A stretch of DNA of 64,000 nt from assembly GCA_965277345.1 (NCBI GenBank), contig CBDICI010000001.1, forward strand, positions 1 to 64,000, given 5' to 3'. Each line of letters begins with the position of its first letter. Position 1 is the first letter of the stretch. This document shows positions 19,645 to 29,733 of this stretch, one piece after another. The stretch comes from CAIOYC01 sp965277345 (GTDB lineage: Bacteria > Pseudomonadota > Alphaproteobacteria > Caulobacterales > Caulobacteraceae). Made by a program: the position numbers and the translations under genes. Under the pieces are notes generated by a model. The model was not told the DNA's origin and searched no databases. It saw only the letters and a list, made by a program, of their open reading frames with translations.

Positions 19645-19829
19645 ACTCCTCCCCTGCGCAGCGGGGGAGGTGGCGCGGCGGCGCAGCCGCCGAGACGGAG
19701 GGGGCTGCCCGAGCGGAGCGCCTGACGGGCTGTATCGCCGCCAGCGCAGCCCACGTCCGTTGCACGCCGACAGCCCCCTCCACCACGCTTCGCGCGGTCC
19801 CCCTCCCCCGCTGCGCGGGGGAGGAATAA
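19645..19829. repeat. Large inverted repeat between purM and purN
   Basis: The left arm contains TCCTCCCCTGCGCAGCGGGG followed by GACGGAGGGGGCTG. The right arm is the inverted equivalent, CAGCCCCCTCCAC ... CCCCGCTGCGCGGGGGAGGA. Each outer end also forms its own hairpin. The right edge supplies the GAGGA ribosome site of purN. It looks like a MITE or REP pair in a purine operon. Confidence 0.75.
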
Positions 19830-19831
19830 AG

Positions 19832-20482
19832 GTGAGGCGCGCCCGCACCGCTGTCCTTATCTCCGGCTCCGGCTCCAACATGGTGGCGCTGGTGGAGTCG
19901 GCCCGGGCCGACGCCTATCCGGCCGAAATCGTGCTGGTGCTGTCCAATAATCCTGACGCCGCGGGCCTCGCCAAGGCGCGGGCGGCGGGCGTGCCGGTGA
20001 TGGCCATCGACCACCGCCCCTTCGGCCAGGACCGCGAGCGCCACGAATACGCGATCCAGGCGGCGCTGGAGGCGGCGGGGATCGAACTGGTGGCCCTGGC
20101 CGGCTACATGCGCATTCTGACCCCGTTCCTTGTGAACGCCTGGGCCGGACGGATGCTGAACATCCACCCCTCCTTGCTTCCGCTCTATCCCGGCCTGCAC
20201 ACCCACCGCCGCGCGCTGGAGGCCGGCGATGAGGCGGCGGGCTGCACGGTGCACCTGGTCACCACGGCGCTGGACGCCGGCCCCACGCTCGGCCAGGCGC
20301 GCGTGCCGACCCTGCCCGGCGATACGGAGGAGACCCTGGCCGCGCGGGTGCTGGCGGAGGAGCACAGACTCTACCCCGCCTGCCTGGCGCAGGTGGCGCG
20401 GGCGCTGCAGGAGGACGGCTATCCCCCGCCCGGCCCCGCCTGGCCCGGCGCCCTCGGCAAACACGGCGGCGCGCTGGGGTGA
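19832..20482 (+). CDS. purN: Phosphoribosylglycinamide formyltransferase
   Basis: It transfers a formyl group from 10-formyl-THF to GAR in purine synthesis. The 216-residue protein has the N-terminal phosphate loop LISGSGSNMVALV, the folate-site segment LAGYMRILTPF, and the catalytic block NIHPSLLPLYPGLHTH with the essential Asn and His, plus the downstream Asp in TALDAGPTLGQ. I chose the GTG at 19832 because GAGGA lies 7 bases upstream and the protein then starts right before the conserved phosphate loop. Confidence 0.96.
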   Translation: MRRARTAVLISGSGSNMVALVESARADAYPAEIVLVLSNNPDAAGLAKARAAGVPVMAIDHRPFGQDRERHEYAIQAALEAAGIELVALAGYMRILTPFLVNAWAGRMLNIHPSLLPLYPGLHTHRRALEAGDEAAGCTVHLVTTALDAGPTLGQARVPTLPGDTEETLAARVLAEEHRLYPACLAQVARALQEDGYPPPGPAWPGALGKHGGALG

Positions 20483-20497
20483 GGTCGCAAACGGAAC

Positions 20498-20640
20498 CCT
20501 CTCCCCCTTGCGGGGAGAGGGCAGCCCCGGAACATGTCCCGGGGGATGGGGTGTCGGCGAGAGGCTTACAGGTTCGCGCATAAACACGGCCGCCTGACGT
20601 CGGCCGCACCCCCACCCCTCCCCGCAAGGGGGGCTCATCC
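20498..20640. repeat. Palindromic repeat (CCCCTCCCCGCAAGG family)
   Basis: A second copy of the family at 17141-17291: CCCTCTCCCCCTTGCGGGGA on the left and CCCCTCCCCGCAAGGGGGG on the right, with a further internal palindrome around CCCGGAACATGTCCCGGG. It lies between convergent purN and the oxygenase gene and could end transcription from both sides. Confidence 0.75.
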
Positions 20641-20654
20641 CCCTTCAACCCCGG

Positions 20655-21476
20655 CTACGCCACATACGCCCGGTCGTGCACCCATTGGGACAGGAGCCAT
20701 TTCTCGCCCTGCGTGGGGGCGAGGCCGGCGTGGAGGCTGTGCGGGTCGGGGGCGCCCGATGGGTCGACATTGGCGAAGTAGAGCGCGCCGCCCACCCCAG
20801 CCTTCGCCTTCAGGTCCGGCCGCTGGAACCAGGTCTCGCCGCCCTCGAACCCGTCGTTCAGATACACGAGGAAGGTGGCGATGCGCTGGCTGGTGTGGGT
20901 GGGCGGCAGATAGTCCACGTGCGGGCGGAACGTCTGGCCCGTGGCGTAGTGGAACACCTGCGGCATCTCGAACGCCGCCTCCGGCATGTTGAGCGCCGCG
21001 GCCGCACGATGGCGCGCCAGGGCGAGCACGCAGTCGCTGTCGAGGATGGAGAAGGCGAAGGCGCTGTTGGTGCGGTTCCGGTTATAGGCGGCCTGACCGG
21101 CCTCCAGGGTGGAGGCGGGAACCAGCCGCCCCCTCGCCTTCCCAATCAGCCAGTCACAGGCGGCGGGGTTAAGGAAGCCGTCGATCCGCCGCACCCGCGG
21201 CGCCTCGCACAGGGGGGTGCGCGGCGCCGCCCGGTCCGGCGCCCCTTCCGCGGCCAGGATATCGAGCTGCGCCTGCGCATCGGCATGGCCGAGCGCGGCG
21301 GCGCGGCGCAACAGGCCCAGCGCCGTCGGCCAGTGCTTGGCCGCCCCCGCGCCAAGGGCGTGGAGCGCGGCGAGCTGGGCGCAGGCTTCGCCGTCGCCGC
21401 TGTCGGCCAGTACGCCCAACCGGTCGAGGCCCGCGGCCACGTCGCCAGCGTTCAGCAGTGCGCGGGCGGCCTCCAT
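20655..21476 (-). CDS. 2-oxoglutarate/Fe(II) oxygenase, prolyl 4-hydroxylase type, with Sel1-like repeats
   Basis: A 273-residue protein. Residues 1-85 contain one or two Sel1/TPR-like repeats (AQLAALHALGAGAAKHWPTA, LLRRAAALGHADAQAQL). The C-terminal domain is a P4Hc-type dioxygenase: the metal pair HVD in FRPHVDYLPP, the distal His in DPHSLHAGLAP and the 2OG-binding Lys in GEKWLLSQWVHD. The substrate is unknown. The ATG at 21476 almost abuts the stop of the ABC-F gene (TGA-C-ATG), so the two are co-translated. Confidence 0.9.
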   Translation of the reverse strand: MEAARALLNAGDVAAGLDRLGVLADSGDGEACAQLAALHALGAGAAKHWPTALGLLRRAAALGHADAQAQLDILAAEGAPDRAAPRTPLCEAPRVRRIDGFLNPAACDWLIGKARGRLVPASTLEAGQAAYNRNRTNSAFAFSILDSDCVLALARHRAAAALNMPEAAFEMPQVFHYATGQTFRPHVDYLPPTHTSQRIATFLVYLNDGFEGGETWFQRPDLKAKAGVGGALYFANVDPSGAPDPHSLHAGLAPTQGEKWLLSQWVHDRAYVA

Positions 21477-21477
21477 G

Positions 21478-23358
21478 TCAGACGCCGGCGGCCACGGCGT
21501 CATAGGCCTCCGCCGCCGCCATCCATTCGGCCTCGGCCTTGTTCAGCCGCGTCTGCGCCCGCTCCCGCTTGGCGGTGAGTTCGCCGGCGCGCGCCGCCTC
21601 GCGCAAATAGATCGAGGTATCGGACAGGGCGTGGTCGATCTCGGACACTTCCGAGGTGCAGCGGGCCAGCGCGGCCTCCGCCGCCTCCAACTTGCGCTTC
21701 AGCGGGCCGACCATGCCGGGATTGGCGGCGGGCCTCGGCGGCGGCGGGGCGGGAAGTTCGGAGGGCTTTTCCTTCGGCGACGTCCTGCCGGCCTGTTTGA
21801 CCCGGTCCAGCACGATCTTGGCGTAGTCGTCCATGTCGCCGTCGAAGGGCTTCACATTGCCGTCCATGGCCAGCCACAGCCGGTCGGCCACCAGCTCCAT
21901 CAGCGAGCGGTCGTGGGTGATCAGGATCACCGCGCCGGAATAGTCGTTCAGCGCATCCAGAAGCGCGCGGCGGCTGTCGATGTCCAGGTGGTTGGTGGGC
22001 TCGTCCAGGATCAGCAGGTGCGGCGCGCTCATGGCCACCTGGTTGAGCAAGAGCCGGGCGCGCTCGCCGCCGCTGAGGTTGGCGACCGTGGTCTCCTGCT
22101 TGTCGAAGCCCAGGCCCCATTGGGCCAGCTTTGACCGGCGGGAACTCTCCGAGGCCTCGGGCAGGGCGCGGCGGATGATCTCCAGCGGCGTGTCGGTGGG
22201 GTCCAGCGCCTCGATCTGATGCTGGTGGAACCAGCCCACCTGCATCCGCCGGTCGCGGTGCATCGACCCGGCCATGGGCTCCAGCGCCCCGGCGATCAGC
22301 TTGGCGAAGGTGGACTTGCCGGCGCCGTTGACGCCGAGAAGGCCGATGCGGTCGTCGAGGTCGAGGCGCAGGTTCAGCTTCCGCAGCACCGCCTTGCCGT
22401 CATAGCCCACCGCCGTATCCTCCAGCCGCACCAGCGGGGGGGCCAGCGGGCGCGGCGGCGAGGGCAGGGTGAAGGGCGCCACCCGCTCCTCGATGGAGAC
22501 CGAGGTGGGGGGGAGCTTTTGCAGCATCTTCAGGCGCGACTGGGCCTGGGCGGCCTTGGAGGCCTTGGCGCGGAAACGATCGACGAAGGCCTGCATGTGG
22601 GCGCGCTGGGCCTCGATCTTCACCCGCGTGGCGGCGGCCAGACGCGCCTTCTCCCCCCGCAGCCGTTCGAAATCGTCGTAGCCGCCGGTATAAAGGTCGA
22701 GCTTCCCCTCGCGCACGTGCAGGATGTATTCGACCGAGTTGTTGAGCAGTTCGCGGTCGTGGCTGATGATGATGGCGCTGTAGGGGTACTTCTTCAGCCG
22801 CGCCTCCAGCCAGAGCGCGCCTTCCATGTCGAGATAGTTGGTCGGCTCGTCCAGCAAGAGGAAATCCGGCTCGGAGAACAGCGCCGCCGCCAGCGCCACC
22901 CGCATCCGCCAGCCGCCGGAGAAGTGCGACATGGGCCGGTGCATGTCCTCCTGCGTGAAGCTGAGGCCGATCAGGATTTCGGCGGCGCGGGAGGGGGCGC
23001 TGTCGGCGTCGATCTCGATCAGGCGCGACCAGATCTCGCCCATCTCCTCGGGCTCGGCGGTCTCCAGCCGGGTCAAGAGGTCGTGGCGCTCCAGATCGGC
23101 CTCCAGCACGGTCTCGAGCAGGGTGACCGGGGTGGCCGGGTGCTCCTGAGCCACCTGACCGACGCGGGCGTTTCGCGGCATCCCGATCTCGCCGCCGCCG
23201 GGGGTCAGCTCGTTCATGATCAGCTTGAACAGGGTGGACTTGCCGATGCCGTTCCTGCCCACCAGCCCGACCTTGGCGTTCTGGGGCAGGCTGACCGTCG
23301 CCTCGTCGAAGAACCGGCGGCCCCAGGCGTCGAACGTCAGGTCCTTGATCTGCAGCAT
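21478..23358 (-). CDS. ABC-F family ATPase (ribosome-associated)
   Basis: A 626-residue soluble ABC protein without membrane segments. The first ATPase domain has GRNGIGKSTLFKL, the signature FSGGWRMRVALA and LLLDEPTNYLD. The second has GVNGAGKSTFAKL, LSGGERARLLL and LILDEPTNHLD. The inter-domain arm is at about residues 230-300 and the C-terminal coiled coil (Glu/Ala/Arg-rich) at about 545-626. ABC-F proteins act on ribosomes as translation factors or resistance proteins; this one resembles the Uup/YheS group. The subgroup is an inference. Confidence 0.93.
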   Translation of the reverse strand: MLQIKDLTFDAWGRRFFDEATVSLPQNAKVGLVGRNGIGKSTLFKLIMNELTPGGGEIGMPRNARVGQVAQEHPATPVTLLETVLEADLERHDLLTRLETAEPEEMGEIWSRLIEIDADSAPSRAAEILIGLSFTQEDMHRPMSHFSGGWRMRVALAAALFSEPDFLLLDEPTNYLDMEGALWLEARLKKYPYSAIIISHDRELLNNSVEYILHVREGKLDLYTGGYDDFERLRGEKARLAAATRVKIEAQRAHMQAFVDRFRAKASKAAQAQSRLKMLQKLPPTSVSIEERVAPFTLPSPPRPLAPPLVRLEDTAVGYDGKAVLRKLNLRLDLDDRIGLLGVNGAGKSTFAKLIAGALEPMAGSMHRDRRMQVGWFHQHQIEALDPTDTPLEIIRRALPEASESSRRSKLAQWGLGFDKQETTVANLSGGERARLLLNQVAMSAPHLLILDEPTNHLDIDSRRALLDALNDYSGAVILITHDRSLMELVADRLWLAMDGNVKPFDGDMDDYAKIVLDRVKQAGRTSPKEKPSELPAPPPPRPAANPGMVGPLKRKLEAAEAALARCTSEVSEIDHALSDTSIYLREAARAGELTAKRERAQTRLNKAEAEWMAAAEAYDAVAAGV

Positions 23359-23444
23359 TTACGGGGTCAGTCGGTTGGCGTTCGGGAAGGGCGCCGCTAT
23401 AAGCCCGCGACCTCCCCCAAGCCATAGACAAAAAGACCCGTCCC

Positions 23445-23865
23445 ATGACCGAACGCACCTTCTCAATCCTGAAGCCCGACGCCACGCGCCGCAACATCAC
23501 CGGCCAGATCAACGCGGTGATCGAAGGCGCCGGCCTGCGCATCGTCGCCCAGCAGCGCGTGAAGCTGACGAAGGCCCAGGCCGAAAAGTTCTACGACGTG
23601 CACAAGGAACGCCCCTTCTATGGCGAACTGGTCTCGCAGATGACCGCCGAGCCGGTGGTGGTGCAGGTGCTGGAGGGCGAGGGCGCCGTGGCGCGGTTAT
23701 CGCGAGGTGATGGGCGCCACCAATCCCGAACAGGCCGCCGAGGGCACCATCAGGAAGCTGTTCGCCCTCTCCATCGGCGAGAACTCGGTCCACGGCTCCG
23801 ACAGCCAGGACAACGCCCGGCTCGAAATCGCCCAGTTCTTCGGCGAGGGCGATATTCCGGGCTGA
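23445..23865 (+). pseudogene. ndk: Nucleoside diphosphate kinase, apparent +1 frameshift
   Basis: Ndk balances nucleoside triphosphate pools. The first 83 codons are normal (ERTFSILKPDATRRNITGQI through VLEGEGAVAR). At 23693-23698 (GCGCGGTTATCG) one extra base, most simply one T, shifts the frame. In the other frame the family continues as YREVMGATNPEQAAEGTIRK, the active-site region SIGENSVHGSDSQDNA with the catalytic His, and ends at TGA 23863-23865. With the base removed the protein is 139 residues, the usual length. A consensus error is the simplest explanation. Confidence 0.9.
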
Positions 23866-23878
23866 GCCGTGGCGTCCT

Positions 23879-23928
23879 GAATGCTTCGAGACGCCCGCTC
23901 CGCGGGCTCCTCAGCATGAGGAATGGTA
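23879..23928 (+). repeat. Single copy of the GCTTCGAGACGC repeat
   Basis: It reads GCTTCGAGACGC, then CCGCTCCGCGGG as the internal hairpin, then CTCCTCAGCATGAGGAATG. It matches the family at 7543-7654 and lies just after the ndk stop. Confidence 0.8.
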
Positions 23929-23938
23929 TCCAATCTGC

Positions 23939-24045
23939 TGTGTCATCCCGGCCGGAGCGCAGCGAGAGCCGGGACCCAGAGCCGGTTGCGAGCTGTTCTG
24001 GGTCCCGGCTCCGCCCGTCCCGGGCCGTCCGGGATGACAGGCGGG
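23939..24045. repeat. Palindromic repeat (GTCATCCCGG family)
   Basis: An inverted repeat starting TGTCATCCCGGCCGGAGCGC and ending in the complementary CCGTCCGGGATGACA, with inner arms GAGCCGGGACCCAGA and TCTGGGTCCCGGCTC. It can fold into one long hairpin between ndk and the convergent yaiI gene. Elements of this form are common in alphaproteobacterial genomes. Confidence 0.8.
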
Positions 24046-24052
24046 GTGGATT

Positions 24053-24514
24053 TTAGCGCCTGAGCGGCGGCCTCTTCGCCCGCACCACGGCCTGATCCAG
24101 GGCCTGCAGGAAGCGGGAGCGGTCGGCGGGGGCGAAGGGGCGCGGGCCAGAGGTGATCTCGCCCATGGAGCGCAAGTGTTCGCCCACCAGGCGCGAGGCG
24201 AGAGCCGAACCGATGCTGTCGGCGGTGAAGGGCCGGCCATTGGGGTGGAGCGCCTGCGCCCCGGCCTTCAGCGCACGCTCCGCCAGCGGGATATCGGCGG
24301 TGATGACGATATCGCCCGGTCCGGCCCGCTCGGCTATCCAGTCGTCGGCGACGTCCGGCCCGGCGTCCACCACCACGGAGGCGATGCGCGGGTCCGGCGG
24401 GAGGCGAATCCAGCTGTTGGACACCACGAGCACCGCCAGCGCGTAGCGTTCCGCCACGCGATAGACCTCGTCCTTCACCGGACAGGCGTCGGCGTCGATA
24501 TAGATGGCGGTCAG
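24053..24514 (-). CDS. YaiI/YqxD (DUF188) family protein
   Basis: A PIN-like small-domain family of unknown role. Reading from CTG at 24514 gives a 153-residue protein beginning (L/M)TAIYIDADACPVKDEVYRVA, which matches the family N-terminus with its Asp/Cys pair. VVVDAGPDVADDWIAE and DIVITADIPLAERAL follow. No ATG, GTG or TTG precedes the conserved start in this frame; the first in-frame GTG, at 24478, would remove IDADACP. Either CTG is the start or an indel lies just upstream, since a GTGA overlapping the previous stop would be the natural start one frame away. Confidence 0.8.
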   Translation of the reverse strand: MTAIYIDADACPVKDEVYRVAERYALAVLVVSNSWIRLPPDPRIASVVVDAGPDVADDWIAERAGPGDIVITADIPLAERALKAGAQALHPNGRPFTADSIGSALASRLVGEHLRSMGEITSGPRPFAPADRSRFLQALDQAVVRAKRPPLRR

Positions 24515-24539
24515 GGCCGGACCGCCGCGTGGGGCGCGG

Positions 24540-24869
24540 TCACCCGCACCGCACCTGCTTGATGATCCCCGTGTCCTTGTCGAACACGATGTCCAGCCGG
24601 TCCGGCCGATAGTCCATGGTGATGATGCAGCTTGAGCAATAGACCCGCCGCCTGGACGGATCGACCGGCGCCGGCGCCTCGTCCTTGTTGTGGCCCACCA
24701 GATACTGCAGGTCGGCCGCGTGGCAGGTGTCGCCCTTCACCGGCGTCGGCGTCAGGTTCCTCGGCGGTTCGGCGGTGGTGTGACCGGCGCCGTCCACGGC
24801 CAGATAGTCGGCGCAGCCCGCGAGACTCAACAGCATCGCCGGCAGGAAAAGAGCTTTCATCATCCGCAT
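24540..24869 (-). CDS. Lipoprotein with peptidase inhibitor I78 domain
   Basis: A 109-residue protein with a lipoprotein signal (lipobox LAGC at about residues 16-19) and an I78-family inhibitor domain: CHAADLQYLVGHN, then ITMDYRPDRLDIVFDKDTGI and the terminal VRCG, with cysteines at each end. I78 proteins inhibit serine proteases; the target here is unknown. It overlaps the end of the next upstream I78 gene by 10 bases (ATGCGGATGA), so the two paralogues are translated in tandem. Confidence 0.85.
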   Translation of the reverse strand: MRMMKALFLPAMLLSLAGCADYLAVDGAGHTTAEPPRNLTPTPVKGDTCHAADLQYLVGHNKDEAPAPVDPSRRRVYCSSCIITMDYRPDRLDIVFDKDTGIIKQVRCG

Positions 24870-25186
24870 CGCACCCTGGTGATTCGCCCACTGTCCTCAT
24901 CATAGACGATGGTCAGCCGATCCGGATCGAAACGATCCTCATAGTAGGAGCGCCGGCCGACGACCCGCGGCTCGCGCCGGCCATAGCCCTGGGGGATCGC
25001 CTCCACGGATCGGCCGATCAGGTATTGCAGGCTGGAGGCGCCGCAGGCGTCCACGGGCGGGCGGCGCGGCAGGGGCGGCGCGGGCGGCGGCGGCGAGGGT
25101 CCGCGCTCATAGTAGTTGTATTCACAGCCGCCGAGGCCCGTGCCGAGCGCGCCGGTCAGCGCCAGGGTGGCGATCAGCCGTCTCAT
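24860..25186 (-). CDS. Lipoprotein with peptidase inhibitor I78 domain (paralogue)
   Basis: A 108-residue protein starting at ATG 25186, which overlaps the holC stop as ATGA. The signal peptide ends in the lipobox LGGC (about residues 18-21), followed by a Pro-rich linker and the I78 core: CGASSLQYLIGRS, FDPDRLTIVYDEDSGRI and the terminal VRCG. It shares domain order with its downstream neighbour, so this is a local duplication. The pairing with holC is by operon only; no functional link is known. Confidence 0.85.
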   Translation of the reverse strand: MRRLIATLALTGALGTGLGGCEYNYYERGPSPPPPAPPLPRRPPVDACGASSLQYLIGRSVEAIPQGYGRREPRVVGRRSYYEDRFDPDRLTIVYDEDSGRITRVRCG

Positions 25187-25629
25187 GCCTGTTTCTCCCA
25201 GCCCCGGTCGGTCTGGCGCCAGTAGGAGACGGCGGCCCCGCTCCCCTTCGCCTCGCGCCAGCGGTTCCGCGCCTGCGCCAGCTGAGCCTCGTCCCGTCCG
25301 TCGAAAAGGTAAAGCCGCCTCTCGTAGCCGGGGAGCGAACCGAGCTCGGCGCCGTCGAGCAGGAACAGGGCCTGCGCGCCGTTGGGGCTGTCCTCGTCGG
25401 TGGAGAGCAGGATCGGCTGGTGTTCGGCCATGGGCTCGTCGGCCCGGCCGTGGGGCAGGAAGCTGTCGTCGCGATAGGTCCACAGGTGGTCGTCGAGCTG
25501 GCCGATCCGCTGCGGATCGGGCGAGCGCACCACCGCCCGCCAGCCGCGCTTCAGCGTGCGGTCCAGAAGGTCCGCCAGCACCGGCTCCACGCCCGAGCGT
25601 TCGAGGTGGTAGAACCAGGTTTCGGTCAT
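25183..25629 (-). CDS. holC: DNA polymerase III subunit chi
   Basis: Chi links the clamp loader of the replicative polymerase to SSB. The 148-residue protein begins TETWFYHLERSGVEPVLADLL and contains the family blocks LKRGWRAVVR, LDDHLWTYRDDSFLPHG and QPILLSTDED, then LFLLDGAEL. ATG 25629 is chosen because the family starts immediately there; an in-frame ATG 14 codons upstream lies in repeat sequence. It heads a leftward operon with the two I78 genes and probably yaiI. pepA is upstream beyond a palindromic repeat. Confidence 0.94.
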   Translation of the reverse strand: MTETWFYHLERSGVEPVLADLLDRTLKRGWRAVVRSPDPQRIGQLDDHLWTYRDDSFLPHGRADEPMAEHQPILLSTDEDSPNGAQALFLLDGAELGSLPGYERRLYLFDGRDEAQLAQARNRWREAKGSGAAVSYWRQTDRGWEKQA

Positions 25630-25630
25630 G

Positions 25631-25815
25631 CGCCCTTCCCCCTCGAAGGGTTGAGCCGAGGAGAGAGCCAAAGGCTTGGCTCTTTCGAGGCGAAAGGGGG
25701 TGAGTGCAGGACCCGAAAGCGATCAGCGCTGGAGTCGCCTCCAGCGCCACCGACCGAACCGCCGGCGCGTTCACCCCCTATCCCGGCCTTTCCCCCCTCG
25801 AGGGGGAAAGGAGTC
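25631..25815. repeat. Long imperfect palindrome (CCCCTCGAAGGGG family)
   Basis: The left end has CCCTTCCCCCTCGAAGGG and the right end CCCCCCTCGAGGGGGAAAGG, with inner parts GAGCCAAAGGCTTGGCTC. It resembles 16688-16853. It sits between pepA and holC, both leftward, and may weaken read-through. Confidence 0.7.
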
Positions 25816-25827
25816 AGTGCGTACATC

Positions 25828-27315
<1,488 letters not shown>

Positions 27316-27434
27316 ACGCGGGGCTCCCTGGGCGTCCTTTCCGCGGTTGTAGCGCGCCAAGCGTCGCGTATAGAAGGGGCGACCGGAAATCAGCCCAAAG
27401 TTCAAAGCGGGACCGGCCCGCGCCTTTCCCCTTC

Positions 27435-28565
27435 ATGCGCCTGATCGAACGCTATCTGTTCCGCCAGCTTCTCGGCCCGACGCTCGCGGCGACGCTGGCG
27501 CTCGGCCTCGTGGCGCTGTTGACCCAGACGCTGGGGGCGCTGGATTTCGTGGTCGACAAGCACCAGAGCCTGTTGGTCTTCACCAGGATCATCGCCCTGT
27601 CGATGCCGCAGATGCTGTCCATCGTGCTGCCGATCTCGCTGTTCGTGGCGGCGCTGATGACCCTGAACCGGCTGCATACGGAGCAGGAGATCGTGGTCTG
27701 CTTCGCCGGCGGGGTCAGCCGCTGGCGGGTGGTCTCGCCCTTCCTGCGGCTCGCGGTCTATGCGGCGCTGTTCACCCTGGTGGTGAACCTCTGGGTCGCG
27801 CCCTGGGCCCAGCGCCAGCGGCAGGAGGAGTTGTTCCGCATCAAGACCGACCTTTTGACCACCCTGGTGCGCGAAGGCTCGTTCACCCAGCCGGGCGAGG
27901 GGCTGACCTTCTACGCCCAGTCGAGCGACAAGGCCGGCGAGCTGCACAACATCTTCATCGACGAGCACAAGGCGGACCGGTCCGCCAACACCTTCAACGC
28001 CGAGACCGGGCGGATCGAGATTCGCGACGGCCGGCCCGTGATGGTGCTGCACAGCGGCTCCAACCAGACCCTGTCCAAGGACGGGGCGCTGAACTACCTC
28101 ACCTTCGGCGAGTACGTGTTCGACCTCAGCGCCTATGTAAACTCCGACGAGGACGTGATCTACAAGGCCTCCGACCGCTTCATGCACGAGCTGTTCAGGC
28201 CGGACCTCAGCATCGACAACGACAAGCGCAACCGGAAGAAATACCTGGCGGAAGCCCATGCGCGGATGGCCTCGCCGATCTACGACCTCACCGTGATGCT
28301 GCTGGCGCTGTCCGGCGTGCTGGGCGGGGCCTTCAGCCGGACGGGCTATGGCCGGCGCATCGCCATCGTGGCGGGCGTGGCGCTGGTGGTGCGGATGCTG
28401 GGCTTCGGCGCCCAGGCGGCCTGCGACGGCAATGTGGGACTGAACGTGCTGCAATATCTGGTGCCGCTGATCCCCGCCGCCCTCGCCTTCCGCACCCTGT
28501 TCAGGGGGGGGCGGGTCAGGAAGGCCGCCGGCCTCGGCGCGCTCGCCCCGCTGGGCGCGGCCTGA
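27435..28565 (+). CDS. lptF: LPS export ABC transporter permease LptF
   Basis: One of the two transmembrane subunits that pull LPS from the inner membrane into the LptC/A/D bridge. The 376-residue protein begins RLIERYLFRQLLGPTLAATL and has three N-terminal and three C-terminal membrane segments around a periplasmic jellyroll (about residues 130-260). lptG starts on its last base pair (TGATG overlap), so the two are translationally coupled. LptB and LptC are not in the window. Confidence 0.96.
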   Translation: MRLIERYLFRQLLGPTLAATLALGLVALLTQTLGALDFVVDKHQSLLVFTRIIALSMPQMLSIVLPISLFVAALMTLNRLHTEQEIVVCFAGGVSRWRVVSPFLRLAVYAALFTLVVNLWVAPWAQRQRQEELFRIKTDLLTTLVREGSFTQPGEGLTFYAQSSDKAGELHNIFIDEHKADRSANTFNAETGRIEIRDGRPVMVLHSGSNQTLSKDGALNYLTFGEYVFDLSAYVNSDEDVIYKASDRFMHELFRPDLSIDNDKRNRKKYLAEAHARMASPIYDLTVMLLALSGVLGGAFSRTGYGRRIAIVAGVALVVRMLGFGAQAACDGNVGLNVLQYLVPLIPAALAFRTLFRGGRVRKAAGLGALAPLGAA

Positions 28566-29662
28566 TGCTGGGCAGCCGCATCACCCGTTACGTCACCGCG
28601 CGCACCCTGACCGGGGTCGGCGGCGCGCTGCTGGTGCTCGCCACCATCATCGTGCTGGCCAACTTCGTGGAGGTGAGCCGGGCGCTCGGCTCTCGCTCCG
28701 ACGCCTCGGCGGGCGATCTGCTCGGCCTCGCCCTTCTGGAAGCGCCGGGGGTGATCCTGCTGGTCATGCCCTTCGCTTTCCTGTTCGGGGTGCTGATCGC
28801 CTTCGTGGCGCTGAACCGGCGCAGCGAGCTGATCGCCCTGCGCGCCGCCGGCGTTTCGGCCTGGCGCTTCGTCACCCCCGCGGCGGTGGCGGCGGCCCTG
28901 CTGGGGGTCCTGGCCGCGGTGGCGCTGAACCCCATCGCCTCCTACACCACCGGCCGCTTCGAGCAGTTGAAGGACGAGTTGGCGCAGGGCGACACCCCCA
29001 CCGGCAAGACCATCTGGCTGCGCCAGGGCGATCGGGGCCGGCAGGTCATCATCCGCGCCAATTCCAACATCGGGCCGGGCGTTCACCTGCGCGGCGTCAC
29101 CCTGTTCGAGAACCGGGTCGAGCCGGACGGGCGCCTGCTGTTCCTTCGCCGGGTCGAGGCCTCGGACGCCATCCTGCGCAAGAACACCTGGACGCTGGCC
29201 GGCGCCACCGAGTTCACGCCGGGCGCGGTCGGCGGCGCGGTGGGCACGCTGCAGTTCCCCTCCACCCTGAACGAGCACACCACCTTCGAGCAGATCTCCA
29301 CCGCCGCCTCCGTGCCCGTGCCCTTCTGGTCGCTGCCCGGCCTGATCGTGCGGACCGAGGCGGCGGGCATTTCCGCCACCGCCTACCGGCTGCAACTTCA
29401 ACAACTTCTGGCGACGCCGCTGATGTTCGCGGCCATGTCGGTGCTGGCCGCGGCGTTCTCGCTGCGCCTGCTTCGGCTGGGCGGCATGGCGCGGTTCGCC
29501 GGATCGGGCGTGGCGCTGGGCTTTGTGTTCTTCTTCTTCAACCAGCTCTGCAGCGCGCTCGGCAAGTCCGACATCCTGCCGCCCATCCTCGCCGCCTGGG
29601 CGCCGCCGGCGATAGCGTTGCTCGTCGGTATCACCCTGCTTTGTTATACCGAAGACGGTTGA
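28565..29662 (+). CDS. lptG: LPS export ABC transporter permease LptG
   Basis: The partner permease of LptF. The 365-residue protein has the same plan: N-terminal helices (LTGVGGALLVLATIIVLANF and following), the coupling-helix region LNRRSELIALRAAGVSAWRF, a periplasmic beta domain (about 135-265) and C-terminal helices including GFVFFFFNQLCSALGK. It overlaps lptF by one base and is followed by lptD, giving a complete export and assembly operon. Confidence 0.96.
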   Translation: MLGSRITRYVTARTLTGVGGALLVLATIIVLANFVEVSRALGSRSDASAGDLLGLALLEAPGVILLVMPFAFLFGVLIAFVALNRRSELIALRAAGVSAWRFVTPAAVAAALLGVLAAVALNPIASYTTGRFEQLKDELAQGDTPTGKTIWLRQGDRGRQVIIRANSNIGPGVHLRGVTLFENRVEPDGRLLFLRRVEASDAILRKNTWTLAGATEFTPGAVGGAVGTLQFPSTLNEHTTFEQISTAASVPVPFWSLPGLIVRTEAAGISATAYRLQLQQLLATPLMFAAMSVLAAAFSLRLLRLGGMARFAGSGVALGFVFFFFNQLCSALGKSDILPPILAAWAPPAIALLVGITLLCYTEDG

Positions 29663-29733
29663 CCGGCGTGGCGCAGCGGATGAATAGGGCTGAACGTGCG
29701 CTCGTGTCGCGCCGCGGGGAGGGCAGTCCCGTC

